This document shows positions 12,150 to 24,009 of a stretch of DNA of 64,000 nt, piece by piece. The translations under genes were made by a program, and so were the position numbers. Each line of letters opens with the position of its first letter. Within the stretch, counting starts at the first letter, position 1. The notes under the pieces are model-generated. The model saw nothing but the letters and a program-made list of their open reading frames with translations, made no database searches and was not told the origin of the DNA. Source of the stretch: Mantis religiosa (lineage: Eukaryota; Arthropoda; Insecta; Mantodea; Mantidae); NCBI GenBank assembly GCA_030765055.1, contig JAUKNK010000331.1, positions 1,126,001-1,190,000 on the forward strand. Reading direction: 5' to 3'.

Positions 12150-12545
12150 GAAGAGTTGCAGCTTTAAACAAACAATGAACCCAGACCCAGGATAGTGTAT
12201 AGAGGCAATTATCCCCTGCGTCCGTGCCAAGAGGTTCCTGATGCACTCAAGAAATGTTAAACTTCTGAAGAACTTGACTCCTAAAAAAGGGTGTATTCTG
12301 CTCACTTAATCCTTTGGCCTCGAAATTGAAATTTGCGATAATCTGCGGGGTTGTAGCACTTTTTGAAAAGATATGTATGCCATGGCTTTTTTTCTGATTA
12401 ATATCCATACTCCGAAGACGGCACCACACTTGGGTAAGGCGCAGTTGTGTACGTACTGGGAGCAGGACTTTGATGATATGTTTGACTTTGCTTAACAGTA
12501 GCATGTCGTCAGCATACTAGAGCATCTAGGGCATTCTGACTTGGC
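12150..12545 (-). pseudogene. LINE reverse-transcriptase fragment (jockey-like)
   Basis: The minus-strand reading shows the RT catalytic motif ADDMLLLS followed by RTQLRLTQVWCRL and DINQKKS. This spacing is typical of jockey-type ORF2 after the YADD box. Stops and truncation on both sides. Confidence 0.65.
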
Positions 12546-13050
12546 TGAGTTGGGAAATCTACCATGTACTGAAGAGCCTGGGGGTGGCATAGAACTTTCG
12601 GGGACTTCACTTCTTAGTGGTCTTGGTATATAAGAACTGGGGTACATGCTACACATTGTAAGTTAAATAAGAATAGAATATTCAGGTAAAAGCGCTAGCT
12701 GAGAGACGAAGCAGGAAGTATTTTATTGTTATAAGGCACCGATGTGTTTCAGGTGATTTTCAGTTAACGGCGAGTTTGGTGTTACTTCCAGTTATGATTT
12801 TGTCATGGTATTAATTATTAATTTTATTGCAGACAAATAGCTACTAAAGAGAGAAAGATTTACATTATATACATATAAATTACATTATCCTCTGATTCAT
12901 AGTTGCCTATAGCTACATAGTTCTAAGTGGTAGTGTTTTCGATGGCTCGTCAAGCTATTTGTTGTTACATATCATACGATGAAAACCATGTTCTGCCATT
13001 CTAGTTAGCACTTACCTCATATCGAAGTTGGCTGCTGTCCACTTCCGGTC
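12546..13050. other. Non-coding stretch
   Basis: No frame or repeat recognised between two LINE fragments. Confidence 0.4.
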
Positions 13051-13052
13051 CA

Positions 13053-13310
13053 TCATAGCCCCTGTCCCATAGAATTCCGAGAATACTTCTTCCCTTTATC
13101 TTTTCCTGTGACTAGTCGATTCCTTAAGGCTGCTGTGTTCTGTAGAGGTAACAAGGTTCTGGGGTCCTTAATGAGGAGTGTTTCTCTTGCGAGGAGATAG
13201 ACAAGCCTGGATCTGGTGATTTTTGATACTCCGATAGCCCATTTGATATATAGAGCTTTTACTGTTTCACAGTGCGGTTCTTCATAAAGGTGCGAAGGCA
13301 CACGCCTCCA
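13053..13310 (-). pseudogene. LINE ORF2 C-terminal fragment (tentative)
   Basis: A minus-strand frame with KWAIGVSKITRSRLVYLLAR resembles the conserved region after the RT in some LINE ORF2 proteins (GVSKTTR..VY.LARET type). The match is by eye and short. Confidence 0.4.
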
Positions 13311-13577
13311 TAAAAATTTTATGGAATTAAATGAACAATGGCCTTGTGACTATTAAGGATAGTTTACTTTTAAAATATGACAGAGCTTCATTTGGTGAAA
13401 AAGTGATGTTATCATACTAATCGACCACAATATGAATGCACTGGGTGATAAGCGTTACTTAACAGTTACGTCACAAATGGGCAGAGTGCCGCAGGTACAG
13501 TGCGGAGAACGCAAAAAATCAACAATACCGAGATACTTCTAATGTGACGTGCAGATGTAGTGCAGTTCAACACGGTG

Positions 13578-13652
13578 TTTCTTTGAACCCCTTCCGCCTG
13601 CGATGCCATATCTAGTAAAGGCGGGCGTTAAACACTACACATTTCATTTCAT
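13578..13652 (+). repeat. 3' tail of SINE family I
   Basis: Matches the tail of the SINEs at 27.2 and 33.9 kb (cgcctgcgatgcc ... gggcgttaaacacta). The tRNA-like head is missing. Confidence 0.7.
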
Positions 13653-13739
13653 TTGAACCCTTTCTTATGCAGTTAAAATTTGAATAGGATGGTGGCAGTT
13701 GCAGTGCTCGTTGCGATAAAATTGGCGTGTGCTTGTGAA

Positions 13740-15030
13740 AAGTTTTAATTACGGAAGCACCTACAAAGTTGAAAACAAGAAAAGTATCCCCTTCTCATGT
13801 AAAGCATATCATAAATCAGGTTATTCAGTTCTATAGACAAGAAAAGCAGGAAAAAATGGTCACTCGTACCGCTTGAAAAAGCAGCAGTTAGAACAGCAAA
13901 AACAGTGGAAAGGTCTTCGAGAACCACCATTAACATAAAATGCTTCATCAACTCGGGTTAAGGTTACTACTTCGAGGAAAAATCGAAAATCACGCAGAAC
14001 CATATCCCTTAATGAATTTGATAGGTGAGTTGTGCGTAGAAATGTTTTGGGAGTACTATGAACAGAAAAAGGAAATTCCTACTTTTAGGAAACTCCTGAA
14101 CTTCGCTAAATAATAAATAAACTTTCAGAGTGGCAAAGAGACATTTAGAAAAATATTGAAAGAAATTGGATTTCAATTTAAGAAATGCAAAAACAAACGA
14201 TCTGTGCTAATGGAGAATAGTTGCTAAACTTGCAGAGTACTTCAGGGCTATTATTAAAAATGAAAAAGGGTCACGTAATCCAATAGTTTATACAGACGAG
14301 GCTCGGGTCTATACTCACTATACCGTCAAGAAGTGCTAGCAATATGACGAAGTACCAGGTGTTTTGACTAATACTAGTGCTGGTCAAAGAGCAATTTGTA
14401 TATAGAGGGGATCCATGGGATTTATTGAGGGAACTGAATTGATTTGCGATTCAAAATTGACATCAGCAGATAACAATGATGAAACAAAAGTAGGTAGAAG
14501 AGAAATTAATATCAAATATTCTACCTGAAGGCATTGTTTTTTCCATACTGTACAGGAAAATAAAGCCCCTAACACCTCATTTGGAAAGGCTCATGTTATT
14601 CATTGGCTAACACAAAGAAAAGTAAATACGATCCGTAACTGACAACAAAATGAGTTTCTAGAGATAGTGAAAATTAATTTAAAAAAGGCCTGTTTATTGA
14701 CTTGATTTAATAATGGAACAAAGGGATTTTACAGTCTTACGCCTTCCTCCTTAGCACTGTGACCTTAATCCTATAGAGCTATCTGGAATTAAACAAAAAT
14801 TGCAGCAAAGAAGTACTTCGATTACTTTGAGTTATCTGAAAGCTATGACAACAAGCAGCATAACTCAAATTACACAAACTGACTGGATAGTAGCATGCAG
14901 ACAAGTGAAATGAATTGAGCAAGATTTTAAGCGCCGAAATGGGTTAATGGAGGAAACAATTGAAGATATAATTATAAACATGGGTCTGGAGGGCAGCGCT
15001 GTTGACGATAAAGACTGCAATTGTGATTAA
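13740..15030 (+). pseudogene. IS630/Tc1-like DDE transposase relic, nearly full length
   Basis: Frames broken by stops spell out a DDE transposase. Visible in order are a first catalytic region (YTDEARVYTHYTVKKC, near 14290-14340), SAGQRAICI, MGFIEGTELI, AHVIHWL, and the third acidic block near 14760-14790 (CDLNPIEL type after a frameshift). A C-terminal tail follows (TDWIVACRQVK, RRNGLMEE, EDIIINMGLEG). The order and spacing match the IS630/Tc1-like family also seen at 7.6-9.6 kb and 27.5-27.9 kb. It is dead. Confidence 0.75.
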
Positions 15031-15550
15031 TATTTTTTTGAGACTATGAATTTTGAAGCAAAAGGACGCAGTGACACGGATATATCAGATGAAGGACCTG
15101 AAACAAACATTCCCAAACTTGCTACTTCCGAGAACTAACGTGAAGACATCAGCAGGCGTGTACTGTTTTAATTGTGTGACTGTAATTTCAAGTATCGCAT
15201 TTACCCTCCCTTCCCCTCGCTCTGCGCGGTTCCCTAAGCTTCATGTAGGAAACGAAACAGTGCTGCCCTCCTTCAAGTATATTCATATCTTGGCCGACTA
15301 GTACCTACAGCATGCGGTTCGGTGCGGTAGGTAGAGCGCCGGTCTGCTGCAGTTCCACGTAACGAAACACATACAGCTCTGAACGTGGCGAGGGAGTGGG
15401 GGAAGGACTTGCATATGTGCTTATCCGGCGCGGTTCTGTCCGCGCCTAGCTCTGTCTGCAGAGCAGTATTATAGCGCTAAACTGCACTGTTTCTTATTTT
15501 AGTGTTCTCTGTGCAGTTAGGAACATAAACAGAGTGTTATAGGTGGCTTT
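15031..15550. other. Non-coding, locally GC-rich stretch
   Basis: A frame at 15053-15301 carries no motif. At 15310-15470 GC content rises (gcgcggttctgtccgcgcc). It may be the 5' non-coding part of the hAT element that follows; this is inference. Confidence 0.35.
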
Positions 15551-15967
15551 ATAAAATTCAATGACTAAATAATGATGGATAACATTATAAAATCAGTAAT
15601 GGAAGTGAAATTTTAGGGTTAATCTAATTATGAAGAAGTGCAATTGAAATCGTTGGGTAGACCAACGCCGGAATTCTTGTTAGAAAAATATAGAAAATAA
15701 TAAAAATGAGAACAGTCTCACTGATACAGCTTAACTCTACAGCTGATACAGCAATGAAAGAACATTTAGAACAGACACAGTATTTAAACGAAAACAGTGC
15801 AGAATGATATATTATACTGCATGTTAAAAGTGTGTAGGGAGAAAATAGAGCAACAAATATGGGCTTCTTAGTTTGTTGCCATCCAGTGTAATGTGCCAAC
15901 TGACGTTTCAGATCACTGTCAGATGGTTTTCGTATTCCGTTATGTGTATGATGAATTCGTATATCAC

Positions 15968-16075
15968 CCCCACGGTAGCTTCTAGCGTGTCTGCCTCACG
16001 TTTAAGGGGTACCGAGTTCGAAGCTCAGTCAGGGCAAGACCGCCCAGCGCTGCATTAACAAAATGGAATTAACAA
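15968..16075 (+). repeat. tRNA-derived SINE (family V), partial
   Basis: Head with ggtagcttctagcgtgtc as an A-box-like region and gagttcgaagctcagtc as a B-box-like region. The same family occurs inverted at 19440-19530. It is inserted in the hAT transposase just before the palindrome at 16078. Confidence 0.6.
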
Positions 16076-16077
16076 TG

Positions 16078-16288
16078 TTACACAAATAAAAATATTTGCC
16101 ACTTAGGCTTCACTTATCTTAACAAATTTGTGTTGATACTTCTTTTCAAATGGAAAAGAAATCACTTCCATTTTCCATTTGAAAAGAAGTATCAACACCA
16201 ATTTGTTAAGATAAGTGAAGCCTAAGTGGCAACTATTTTTATTTGTGTAATATTTATTGTTTCACTGTAGCTAGCTTCATTTTCTACG
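16078..16288 (-). mobile_element. Palindromic Penelope-like remnant P1
   Basis: The left arm 16078-16155 (tacacaaataaaaata ... gatacttcttttcaaatgg) is complementary to 16165-16250 with few mismatches, around a centre near 16163. To the right is a tail, gtagctagcttcattttcta (16267 on). Inverted, this matches the 5' tail of the Penelope-like insertion P5 (gaaaatgaagctagttac at 36002). I therefore read P1 as a short minus-oriented copy of the same type. No coding sequence remains. Confidence 0.65.
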
Positions 16289-17497
16289 TAATCAGCGGAA
16301 TTACAATATTTGTACCGTCAATGCTGTGTACAAAAACATAGAAAACCTGAGGGATCACTTCGAAATTAGTGAAAATTATACAACCACAATAAACGAAGCC
16401 AGTAGCTATAGAAGAGCTCTTGAGGATCTAATTTCTTTGGCTAATATTTTCCAAAAAAAAAAAAAAAAAAAATACAACCTCATGTAGACATTTTGTACCA
16501 GCAGTTCAAAAGAAGAGCAAAGATAGTGTAATGTATTGGAGTGACATTCTTGTACCTAAACAACAAATGGAAAAGGAAAGACTAAGTATTGATGAAATAT
16601 ACAAAAACGTATGTGAAGAGTTTCAGCAGCCGCCAAAGAAAAGAAAAGGCATGGAATGTGCAAGTGTTGGAGTTGTCAAGGTGTGTAAAGTTATCACAAC
16701 TAGTGTTACAGATAGCTTTCCATACAATGGACATCTAGCAGCTGCATCTTAGCTATGTAAGGACTTACTTAAGCATTTCTGAGAACGTTTCCCAGAAGAA
16801 ATTTTCACACCAGTGGTGCAATACTGTCCTTTTCTACAGCAAACTGCGCACACAGTTGCAGTTAATTTACGGACGAAGTGACTTGAAAATTCAAGGAGCT
16901 TTGAGACCTTTCCAGTTCATATAGGAAACTAACCTTTCGTCACTATTCTGCGAAGTCACGCAACTTTTGAAAACTGACGACTCGGAGGCTGAAAGTTGCT
17001 TTTCCATTCTAAAAAGGATGAATGCACTTTTAAGAAATACAATGACAAACGACAGAGCCAGTGCTTTAGCAATGCTCCCAATAAATAAGGACCGTATCAG
17101 TAACATGCAGAATTTTGATGAAAGAGTAATGGAAAATTTCATTAAATTAAAGAACAGAAGATTTGATTTTGCAGATAAATAGAGCAAAAGTGTAAATCAT
17201 GATAAACTGAACAAATGCAAAGTATGAGTATTAATGTGTGTACATACAGTGCGTGAATCTGTGCCAGCTTATATGGCGAACATTACTTCTGGATTTGGTT
17301 GAGTTTGAATGATGTTCTAATGCCATCCTTTTATATGTTGCATGCAGATTAATATAGCAGCTTTGGGCAAAGATTGTGTTAGGTTTTCTGTACTTATTTC
17401 TGAGGTATATATGACAACTTGAGAACCTCTAGTTCCGTTCGTTATAGGGATAGAATTTGAAAAAAAAAAAAAAAAAAAAAAAGAATGTTTCAAGAAT

Positions 17498-18045
17498 TTA
17501 CAGGTGTAATAATTTATTGTTAATGCTTAGCAAGCAAAACAGTTTCCACACACCCCAAATATTACGGTCATGAGCCGCCACTGCTGTTTCAAGTACAGAT
17601 AGCTTCTTCTTCCTAGGGTGTAACCATATGACTTCTATCCCATACGTTAGGATTCGCATAATTTTTGTTCTGAATAGCACCGTTGCTATATCTAAGTTAG
17701 GGGTTCTACATTAGCTAATTTAGTGTATCGCCCTTATAGCTTATATTGCTTTCTCTGTTACATGCTTTGTAATATATTTGGCACTTGTTTGCAATGTGAT
17801 TCCTAGGTATTTTAAGCCTCTTGCAATGGCTATCTTCCTTCCTTTCATAATGATATCTGTCGAAGCAAACCTCCTTGTCTAAGCACCATAATTTATTTCT
17901 TTTATGTGTTTATTTCAAATCTGTGTTTCTGACACCACTGTTCCATATCGTTTATTACGAATTCATCTGTGTTTATTACCTTTCGAATGTCCCTTGTCTT
18001 TTGAACCGACGACTATATCGTCGGCATTGCGTATGCTACTATGAG
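17498..18045 (-). pseudogene. LINE reverse-transcriptase fragment
   Basis: On the minus strand, from right to left: ADDIVVGSKDKG (RT catalytic box, near 18000-18030, one base short of frame with the preceding AYA), GLKYLGITLQTSAKYI (near 17785-17830) and LFRTKIMRILTYGIEVIW (17625-17678). This order is that of LINE ORF2 downstream of the YADD box. The plus-strand A-run at 17461 is not its tail. Confidence 0.7.
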
Positions 18046-18061
18046 CTGTTCTAAAGAAGTC

Positions 18062-18303
18062 AATGCCGACCCGGAATCTAAAGAGTAATTAGTGTATGAG
18101 ATAAAGAGGTATGCAGGGAAGTGTCCCTACAGTAGTGCAGAACTACGGAAAAGCAAATGGAGGATAGGAAGTACCAATACAGACAATCATATGTCTGTTT
18201 TGGACATTGGAGACAAGTGCGTGATAGATATAACGACTTTACCACCTCAGTTACCACCTCAATATGGTTATAAAATGCCGTCAAGTGTTTCAGGTGAAGA
18301 CTA
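18062..18303 (+). CDS. Orphan open frame, unrecognised
   Basis: An open frame ending at 18303 (YEIKRYAGKCPYSSAELRKS, then NHMSVLDIGDKCVIDITT) has a protein-like composition, but no ATG at a good position and no motif I know. It abuts the LINE fragment upstream. It could be an exon, or a transposase fragment. No function is proposed. Confidence 0.2.
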
Positions 18304-19430
18304 AAATTCTTGCATATGTTAAAACGGTATTAAAGATGCAAAATTCGTGCATTGATGGTATTATTCTACTGTATATTTGAGCAATACATAAAAGCACACA
18401 TGGTGAAAAAACAAGACTTTTTTTTTTTTTAAGCAGAGAGAGTGCATTTTGAATAGCTCTCTGGTTTTATTTTCCATATTGGTCAATATTGGTAAAGTAG
18501 AACCACAGACTCCATCTCGTTACATACTCACTGACGGACTTCTGTTTTCCTTGAGTGGTAATAATATTCTATGGTAGAAATGACGTACAATTTTTAGACT
18601 GGTTTAAAAAGATTTGGTATAAAGCACAGGTACGTTATTTTATCTTACTAAAACTAAGCTTTTGTCCCAATCAGTCATTAGAGTTCATTTGGGAACTACT
18701 AAGCGTTATTCAACCTAAATAGGTTTCCTTGAGCGAAACTAAATAATTAACACACACTTACTATTCATCTCATTTAGCTATCTGGTTCGGTATTTCTACC
18801 CATTCGTCTCCCTACGCTCAACATTCAATTCTAATCATTTTACTACATCTGTAGCATCTGTAAGAGTAGGGTTATTGGGTTAAGCGGTGTTTTCTAATTT
18901 CCACTTCTTGTTTTTCAATATACTCATAGTTGCTATTACTGTTTGACCACATGAGCAAGTATTATGGATGCTGAAAGATCAATAGTATTACAGTATACTA
19001 CTTTGGTGTATGTTTGGCGGGTAATTTTCGATAAATTATTGTAATAGAGGACTATCTAGTCTAAGGAGAAGTTAGCTGCCTGCTGTTCTATCGTGGTGGC
19101 AGCATGCCTGCTTTACATTCAAGAGATCTCGAAATATAAACGTAAACTTATATAACTTCGCAACCACTACATGATATGGTTCCGGTAGTATTGTGCTCTG
19201 CTTAATGTGAATGAGATGCTATAAGAATAAGAAAATAATAAAAGCAAGTAGCAGTATTAAACAAGCCATTCTAGTGGGTTTCGTTTGTTCTTATTTGGGG
19301 AGGTTTTCCTTTTTTTGTAAATAATTTTCTACGTTAAATCGTATGGGACAGTGACTAAACTGAGCAAAATGATACTCCAAGAAACCCAGGTTCCATAGAA
19401 CCTAGTTTCTTTAAGTATAAGGGAAAACAT
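18304..19430. other. Non-coding stretch
   Basis: AT-rich, with a T-run at 18417. No frame or known element seen. Confidence 0.5.
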
Positions 19431-19439
19431 TGGAATAAA

Positions 19440-19530
19440 CCTTATACACATAATGCACCTTGACTGAGATTCGAACTCTGGCCCTCTTTAACATGAGGCA
19501 GACGTGCTACCACGTATGCTACAGAGGCGG
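19440..19530 (-). repeat. tRNA-derived SINE (family V), minus-strand head
   Basis: The reverse complement reads gtggtagcacgtctgcctcatg then agagttcgaatctcagtc, i.e. A- and B-box-like regions. Same family as 15968-16075. It lacks tRNA cloverleaf continuity, so it is not called as a tRNA. Confidence 0.6.
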
Positions 19531-19812
19531 ATCAGGATAATAGGTTTAATAGTTTACATTACAACATGATGCTTGTATGAATAAATACTTGTTAAACTGA
19601 ATGTAGTGCTATTACTACCTTGAAACTGCTGAAATGTTATAATAAATACATGATAAAAATGTAGCAAATTTTATGTGATAGTTACTTTTGTGCTCAGTGT
19701 TATTATCGTTACCATTATTTATTTATTTTCACCATATGATTTATACATAAAAATCCGGTCTCACCAATACTACTACATTTTACAGTTACAACATTCAAAA
19801 CATAATAATAAC

Positions 19813-20868
19813 ATATTTCTCTAATAAATACGTAAAATCTGAAGGTATTAACAGTGAAGCAAACAAATATATATATAAATATAAAAATTTGTAACATGAA
19901 ACTTCACTTATAAGAAATGACACTTTTCTTATTAATTGCACAGGATCACAATTTCATGGAAATTCTTCCACATCCTCAGCCGGAACCAACACAACTGTCG
20001 TGATCATTACGAGTGCTAGATGTTAATATGTTCTTGTTAGTATTACCAAAATGTGAAAATAAAACAAAGTTGAAAACAGAATCAACTGCGGGTATTTCAA
20101 AATGAATTTGCAATGTTTGTTTTTTAAAATAAATATCTTTTCCTAAACCATTAAATCTATCAGACCATTTAATTGTTTTATTAATTTAACTTCTGGATTT
20201 ATTTCATGGTTAAAAGACCATGATCTGCTACAGCCGATTTATCAGTCTGTTTGTACTTTTGATCTGATTTCTAAATTAGTTTTGTCATTCCAATATAAAC
20301 GTTATCACAATACTAAACTCTAAAATTTTTTTGAAAATGTTTATTAACCCAAGGATCTTAGGTAAATTTTTAAAACTGTAATCGTCTTTTATCTTTTTAA
20401 GGATAAAAACATAATTAACAGTTTTTTGATATTAAATTTTTTAATTTTTTTTTATTTATAAAGTCTTTATTAAAACCATTAATTAATGTAGTTCCTCAAA
20501 ATTAATATAGTATTAAACATTTATTGCATTTCTCTAAAAAAGATAAAATTCCTAATAATTAAAAATCTGGTATTTTTCATTTTAATTGTTTGGATTGTGA
20601 TAAAATTTATATTGGAATGACAAAACGTAATTTACAAATCAGAGCGAAAGTACAAACAGAGTGATAAATCGGCCATAGCAGATCATTTTTGATCCTTTGA
20701 TATTTCGTAACGATGACGACAGCTTTGTTGGTTCCGGCTGAGGATGAGGAAGAATTTCCATGAAATCGTGATCCCAAACAATTTATAAGAAAAGTTTCAT
20801 CATTTCTTATAAGATAAGTGAAGTTTTAAGTTATAAATTGTTATATTTGTATAAAGATATTTCTCTAT
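19813..20868 (+). mobile_element. Palindromic Penelope-like insertion P2 with 11 bp target duplication
   Basis: Bounded by direct repeats atatttctcta (19813-19823 and 20858-20868). After a ~40 nt tail (ataaatacgtaaaat..., shared with P3 at 32828) come two head-to-head pieces. The left one is on the minus strand (TDKSAVADH, C-terminal half of the GIY-YIG nuclease) and the right one on the plus strand (KSGIFHFNCLDCDKIYIGMT, GIY...YIG core, near 20555-20620). Both arms carry the GIY-YIG endonuclease region and a hammerhead-like core (minus at 19943-19985; plus at 20738-20773). Stops abound and no RT is left. Confidence 0.8.
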
Positions 20869-20899
20869 TTACTTAAATATTTGAAGAATGGGTCACTGT

Positions 20900-21443
20900 T
20901 GATAGAATAAATAGATCATTTTGTAAACGGGTGTTGGCTTTACTTAACTCATTACCAAACGCGGCTGCAATGCTGGAGATGGAAAGAGTGGGTAGTAAGG
21001 GGATGATAGTAGAAAGGTTGATGAAATACTGGTATAGAATAAAATCACTAAATGAGCATAATATTTTGAAAAAATGTTTAGTGATGCAGGAGAAATCTTT
21101 TGCTGGGACGAATTGGGTTCAGGGTATAAGAAGAATATTACAGGAAATTGGAATGGGTAACGTATGGGAAGAGAGAGAGGAGTTTGTCAGAGGTTTCTGG
21201 GTTAAAGTAAGGAATAGAATGGAAGATATAGAGAAACAAGATTTATTTCATAATCTTATTGGTAAGAAAAGTTAAGTATTTTATAGTCCACTAAAGATGA
21301 ATTGGGGTAGAGAGAAAGATGTGGATATATATAATAGGTTAGGAAGGGAAGGTTAGGCATGGACAAGATTAAATGTATATAGGTTAAGAGGAGATAGGAT
21401 GGGAATGGACTTGGATAAATGTCCTCTATGTGAAGGAGCGGAC
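20900..21443 (+). pseudogene. LINE ORF2 C-terminal part, 5' half of an interrupted copy
   Basis: A frame with RSFCKRVLALLNSLPNAAAM, VERLMKYWYRIK and, further on, YNRLGREG, RLNVYRLRGDRMGM and CPLCEGAD resembles the distal ORF2 of LINEs with a CCHC-like zinc motif. It stops abruptly at the gypsy insertion at 21448 and resumes at 25674. Confidence 0.7.
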
Positions 21444-21447
21444 ATAT

Positions 21448-21894
21448 TGTGACTTTGTGGGTTCGTGAAATGAAAAGTCCAATTACACAAACTCAACAAT
21501 GTTCTTTATTTCCACCGACTTACAGTTAAACACTTGCCAATTAAACAGAATTATGTAATGCACACAATTACGATTCACCAGTTCGTCCGTTACCGTTCTG
21601 ATGCACGTACACAGTCTTCTCGTCCGTTCGCTAGCACATCAAGCTCTGACTGACTCAATTCACTCACTGCAGCCCTTTTTATAGGAATATCATCGTCTTC
21701 TAGAAGTCTCTGGTTTCAGTGAATTACCGCGAAAGTTCCAGAGGACAGGGGAAGGGGAAAGAAGCGGCCAGCGACAAGTGACATTTCCCCAATCACCCTT
21801 CAGTTAGTGACTGAGATTAATGGGAGTCGTGGCTCGGCTGCCTCTGGTCCCCTCCCAGCTGTTGCCGGTCGTGCCTTCCGCTAATTGGGTGACA
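21448..21894 (-). repeat. 3' LTR of the minus-strand gypsy element
   Basis: Begins TGTGAC and ends GTGACA on the plus strand (TGTCAC...GTCACA on its own strand). It contains the TATA-like tataaaaagg on the minus strand and ends in the family phrase cgaacccacaaagtcaca. Confidence 0.9.
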
Positions 21895-21905
21895 CTGCTC
21901 CCTCC

Positions 21906-22964
21906 TCAAAGCTGGTCGTCCCGAACAGCACCATCGTAGCGGGCTAGACGATCCAGGTGTACCACCATCTTCCCTCGGGGAACCTTCTGGATGCGGTAGT
22001 CCACGTCGTTAATCCTCTTCACCACCCGGTACGGTCCTTGCCATGGCTGCTGGAGCATCGGGCAGCGTCCCTTGGTTCGGGTAGGATGGTACAACCAGAC
22101 CAGGTCACCTTGCTGGAACCCTTGGCTGTTGGCATGCCTGTCATACCTCGTCTTCATGCGGTCGCTCGCCTTCTGGATGTTCTGGCAAGCCATCTCGTGC
22201 ATGTCGTGGAGATGGTCCACCAAGTTCTCCACATACTCGGTCGCTGGCTGTTTCGCTTCCGGAGGGCTTCCAAAAGCCAGGTCACAAGGGAGGCGTAACT
22301 CTCGGCCGAACATTAAGCTGGCTGGCGTCATCCCAGTTGTGTCGTGTGTAGACGAGCGGTAGGCCAGCAAGAACAGTGGCACCTTGACGTCCCAGTCTCG
22401 CTGATGGCTGGCCACGACCTTCCTCAGGTGTTCCTCTAAGGTCTTGATGTATCTTTCAACCATGCCATCGGACTGGGGATGTAGAGGCATAGTGCGAGTC
22501 TTGTTCACCCCAAGCCTTTGTAGTGCCTCCTTCATTAGGTTGGACTTAGAGTTGGTACCCTGGTCACTGTGTAGCTCTAACGACACCCCAAATCGACAGA
22601 ACACTTGCTCCATGAGGCAGTCTGTAATTGTCTTTGCCTCTTGGTTTGGGATGGCATACACCTCCGGTCACTTGGTGAAGTAGTCCACGACCACCATTAG
22701 GTACTTGTTGCCTCGGTCGGAAACTGGGAACGGCCCAGCAATGTCAACGGCGATCCGTTCGAATGGCGCTACGACGTTGTGCTGCTGCATGCGACCCCGG
22801 CTCCTAGTCTGGGGGCCACGACTCGCCGCGCACACGTGACACTGACGGCACCATCTCTCAGCATCTGCTTGGAGTCTCAGCCAGTAGTAGCGTTGCCATA
22901 GTTTGTCAATCGTTCGGTTCGCTCCCAGGTGTCCTCCTGAAATACCGGCGTGCACTTCTTCCAA
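21906..22964 (-). pseudogene. Retroviral-type integrase of the gypsy element, one nonsense change
   Basis: Two frames, 22668-22964 and 21906-22661, are the same reading frame broken by one TGA where related copies have tryptophan (YFTK-stop-PEVY). Domains in order are the zinc-binding HHCC (EEVHAG ... CRQCHVC), the catalytic core with D (VDIAGPF), D (HSDQGT) and E (SDGMVERYIKTLEEHL), and a C-terminal GPY/F module (PWQGPYRVVK). It catalyses strand transfer of cDNA in Ty3/gypsy elements. Confidence 0.85.
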
Positions 22965-22997
22965 GACTTACGGGACCTTACTCCGGGGAAGTACCAA

Positions 22998-23645
22998 CTA
23001 TTCTCTCTGCGTCTTCCCATCGGGTGATTCCCATACCCGAAACAGCACGCCCTCTCTGGTCTTCAACGAGTCCCATTGGGCCCAGTACGACTTGTAGGTG
23101 GCGCTCCTCGGTGCGATGTCCTCCCAGGTTGGTCTTGTCCCTGCCTCCACTTCCCTCAAGAGTGGTCCCAAGTCTGCGTCCGCCAGCTGCTCCCTCCTCA
23201 GGCCTGCGCTATCCCAGCCATCTGCAGGCACTGCCGTGACTACTCGGACTGCTGCGGCACGCTCCTTCTCCTCCACTCTTGTGCACTGGCCGCACTCTTC
23301 TGGACAGGGTCTTCGGGACATGGCGTCAGCGTTACCGTGGCTTTTTCCTCTACATTGTTCCGAGGTGAAGTCGTACTCCTGCAGCCTCTGGACCCAACCT
23401 GCTGTCTGGCCTTCTGGTCGCGCCGTCACCATCACCTCGCTCCTCGCGGGGACAACCACGTCTTCGTTCAAGACGACCCTGCAGATTCCAAGGCGCTCTT
23501 CGGGTTGACGGAGTATAACCTCTTCTCTGTTGAGCCGCAGGACCTTCCTGCCACGTCGACCGTCGCCTCGTGGCTCCTGAGGGCATCCAGTCCCAGAATC
23601 GCCTCCTAGCCACCTTCCCGACGAACACCCACAGACGCACGGCAC
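22998..23645 (-). pseudogene. Fused protease tail - RNase H end - pol linker
   Basis: The frame runs from the region just after the protease (NREEVILRQPEERLGICRV, then VVVPARSEVMVTARPEG) straight into the very end of RNase H (QTAGWVQRLQEYDFTSEQ, GKSHGNADAMSRRPC) and the linker before integrase. The junction near 23390-23400 marks the internal deletion that removed RT and most of RNase H. Confidence 0.75.
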
Positions 23646-23715
23646 TCCGCCCCAAGGTCAGCTCCAGCAGGGCCTCCTTCTCCACAGGCAAGGTGTCGCC
23701 CGATGCCGTGACAAG

Positions 23716-24003
23716 CTAATATGGTCGGCTCGGCTTCCTCGTCGGCAAACCCTTCGCCACGTCAGGTCTGATGATGGTCACGGCTGCCCCAGTGTCCACC
23801 AGCACGCGGCACGGCTTCCCTCTCACCCAACCGTCCGCGATGAGGCTGTCATCCATACGCCGGCTGACGGCGCGCAGTGTCACTCGAGGGGATGGTGGTA
23901 ATACGTGCCCCTCTCCACGTCGGGCCTTACTCGTTCTTCCAGCTGCTCTTCCTGGTGTGGGCAGTCTCTCTGCAGGTGTCCGGCCTGTCCACTTCCCCGA
24001 CAC
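23716..24003 (-). pseudogene. Aspartic protease domain of the gypsy element
   Basis: The retropepsin active-site motif VLVDTGAAVTIIRP lies near 23765-23810, preceded by the remains of a zinc knuckle (GHLQRDC in another frame near 23965). It cleaves Gag-Pol in LTR retrotransposons. Frameshifts separate it from gag and from the downstream part. Confidence 0.8.
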
Positions 24004-24009
24004 AGGCCA

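Larger units (their letters stand above)
15550..17185 (+). pseudogene. hAT-superfamily transposase relic (zf-TTF/ZMYM-like type)
   Basis: Successive broken frames show KSLGRPTPEFLLEKYRK (near 15650-15690), a phrase typical of the TTF-finger/ZMYM-like hAT proteins; a first-Asp region ending FVFRYVYDEFVYH (near 15925-15968); HVDILYQQFKRRA (near 16485-16515); and the C-terminal dimerisation domain at 16967-17182 (EAESCFSILKRMNALLRNT, ASALAMLPINKD). A SINE plus a palindrome interrupts it at about 15970-16290. Multiple stops mean it is inactive. Confidence 0.8.

Noticed and set aside
17461..17482. A-run as the poly(A) tail of the adjacent LINE
   Set aside because: The LINE fragment reads on the minus strand, so a tail should appear as T on the plus strand at its left end; the run belongs to something else or arose on its own.
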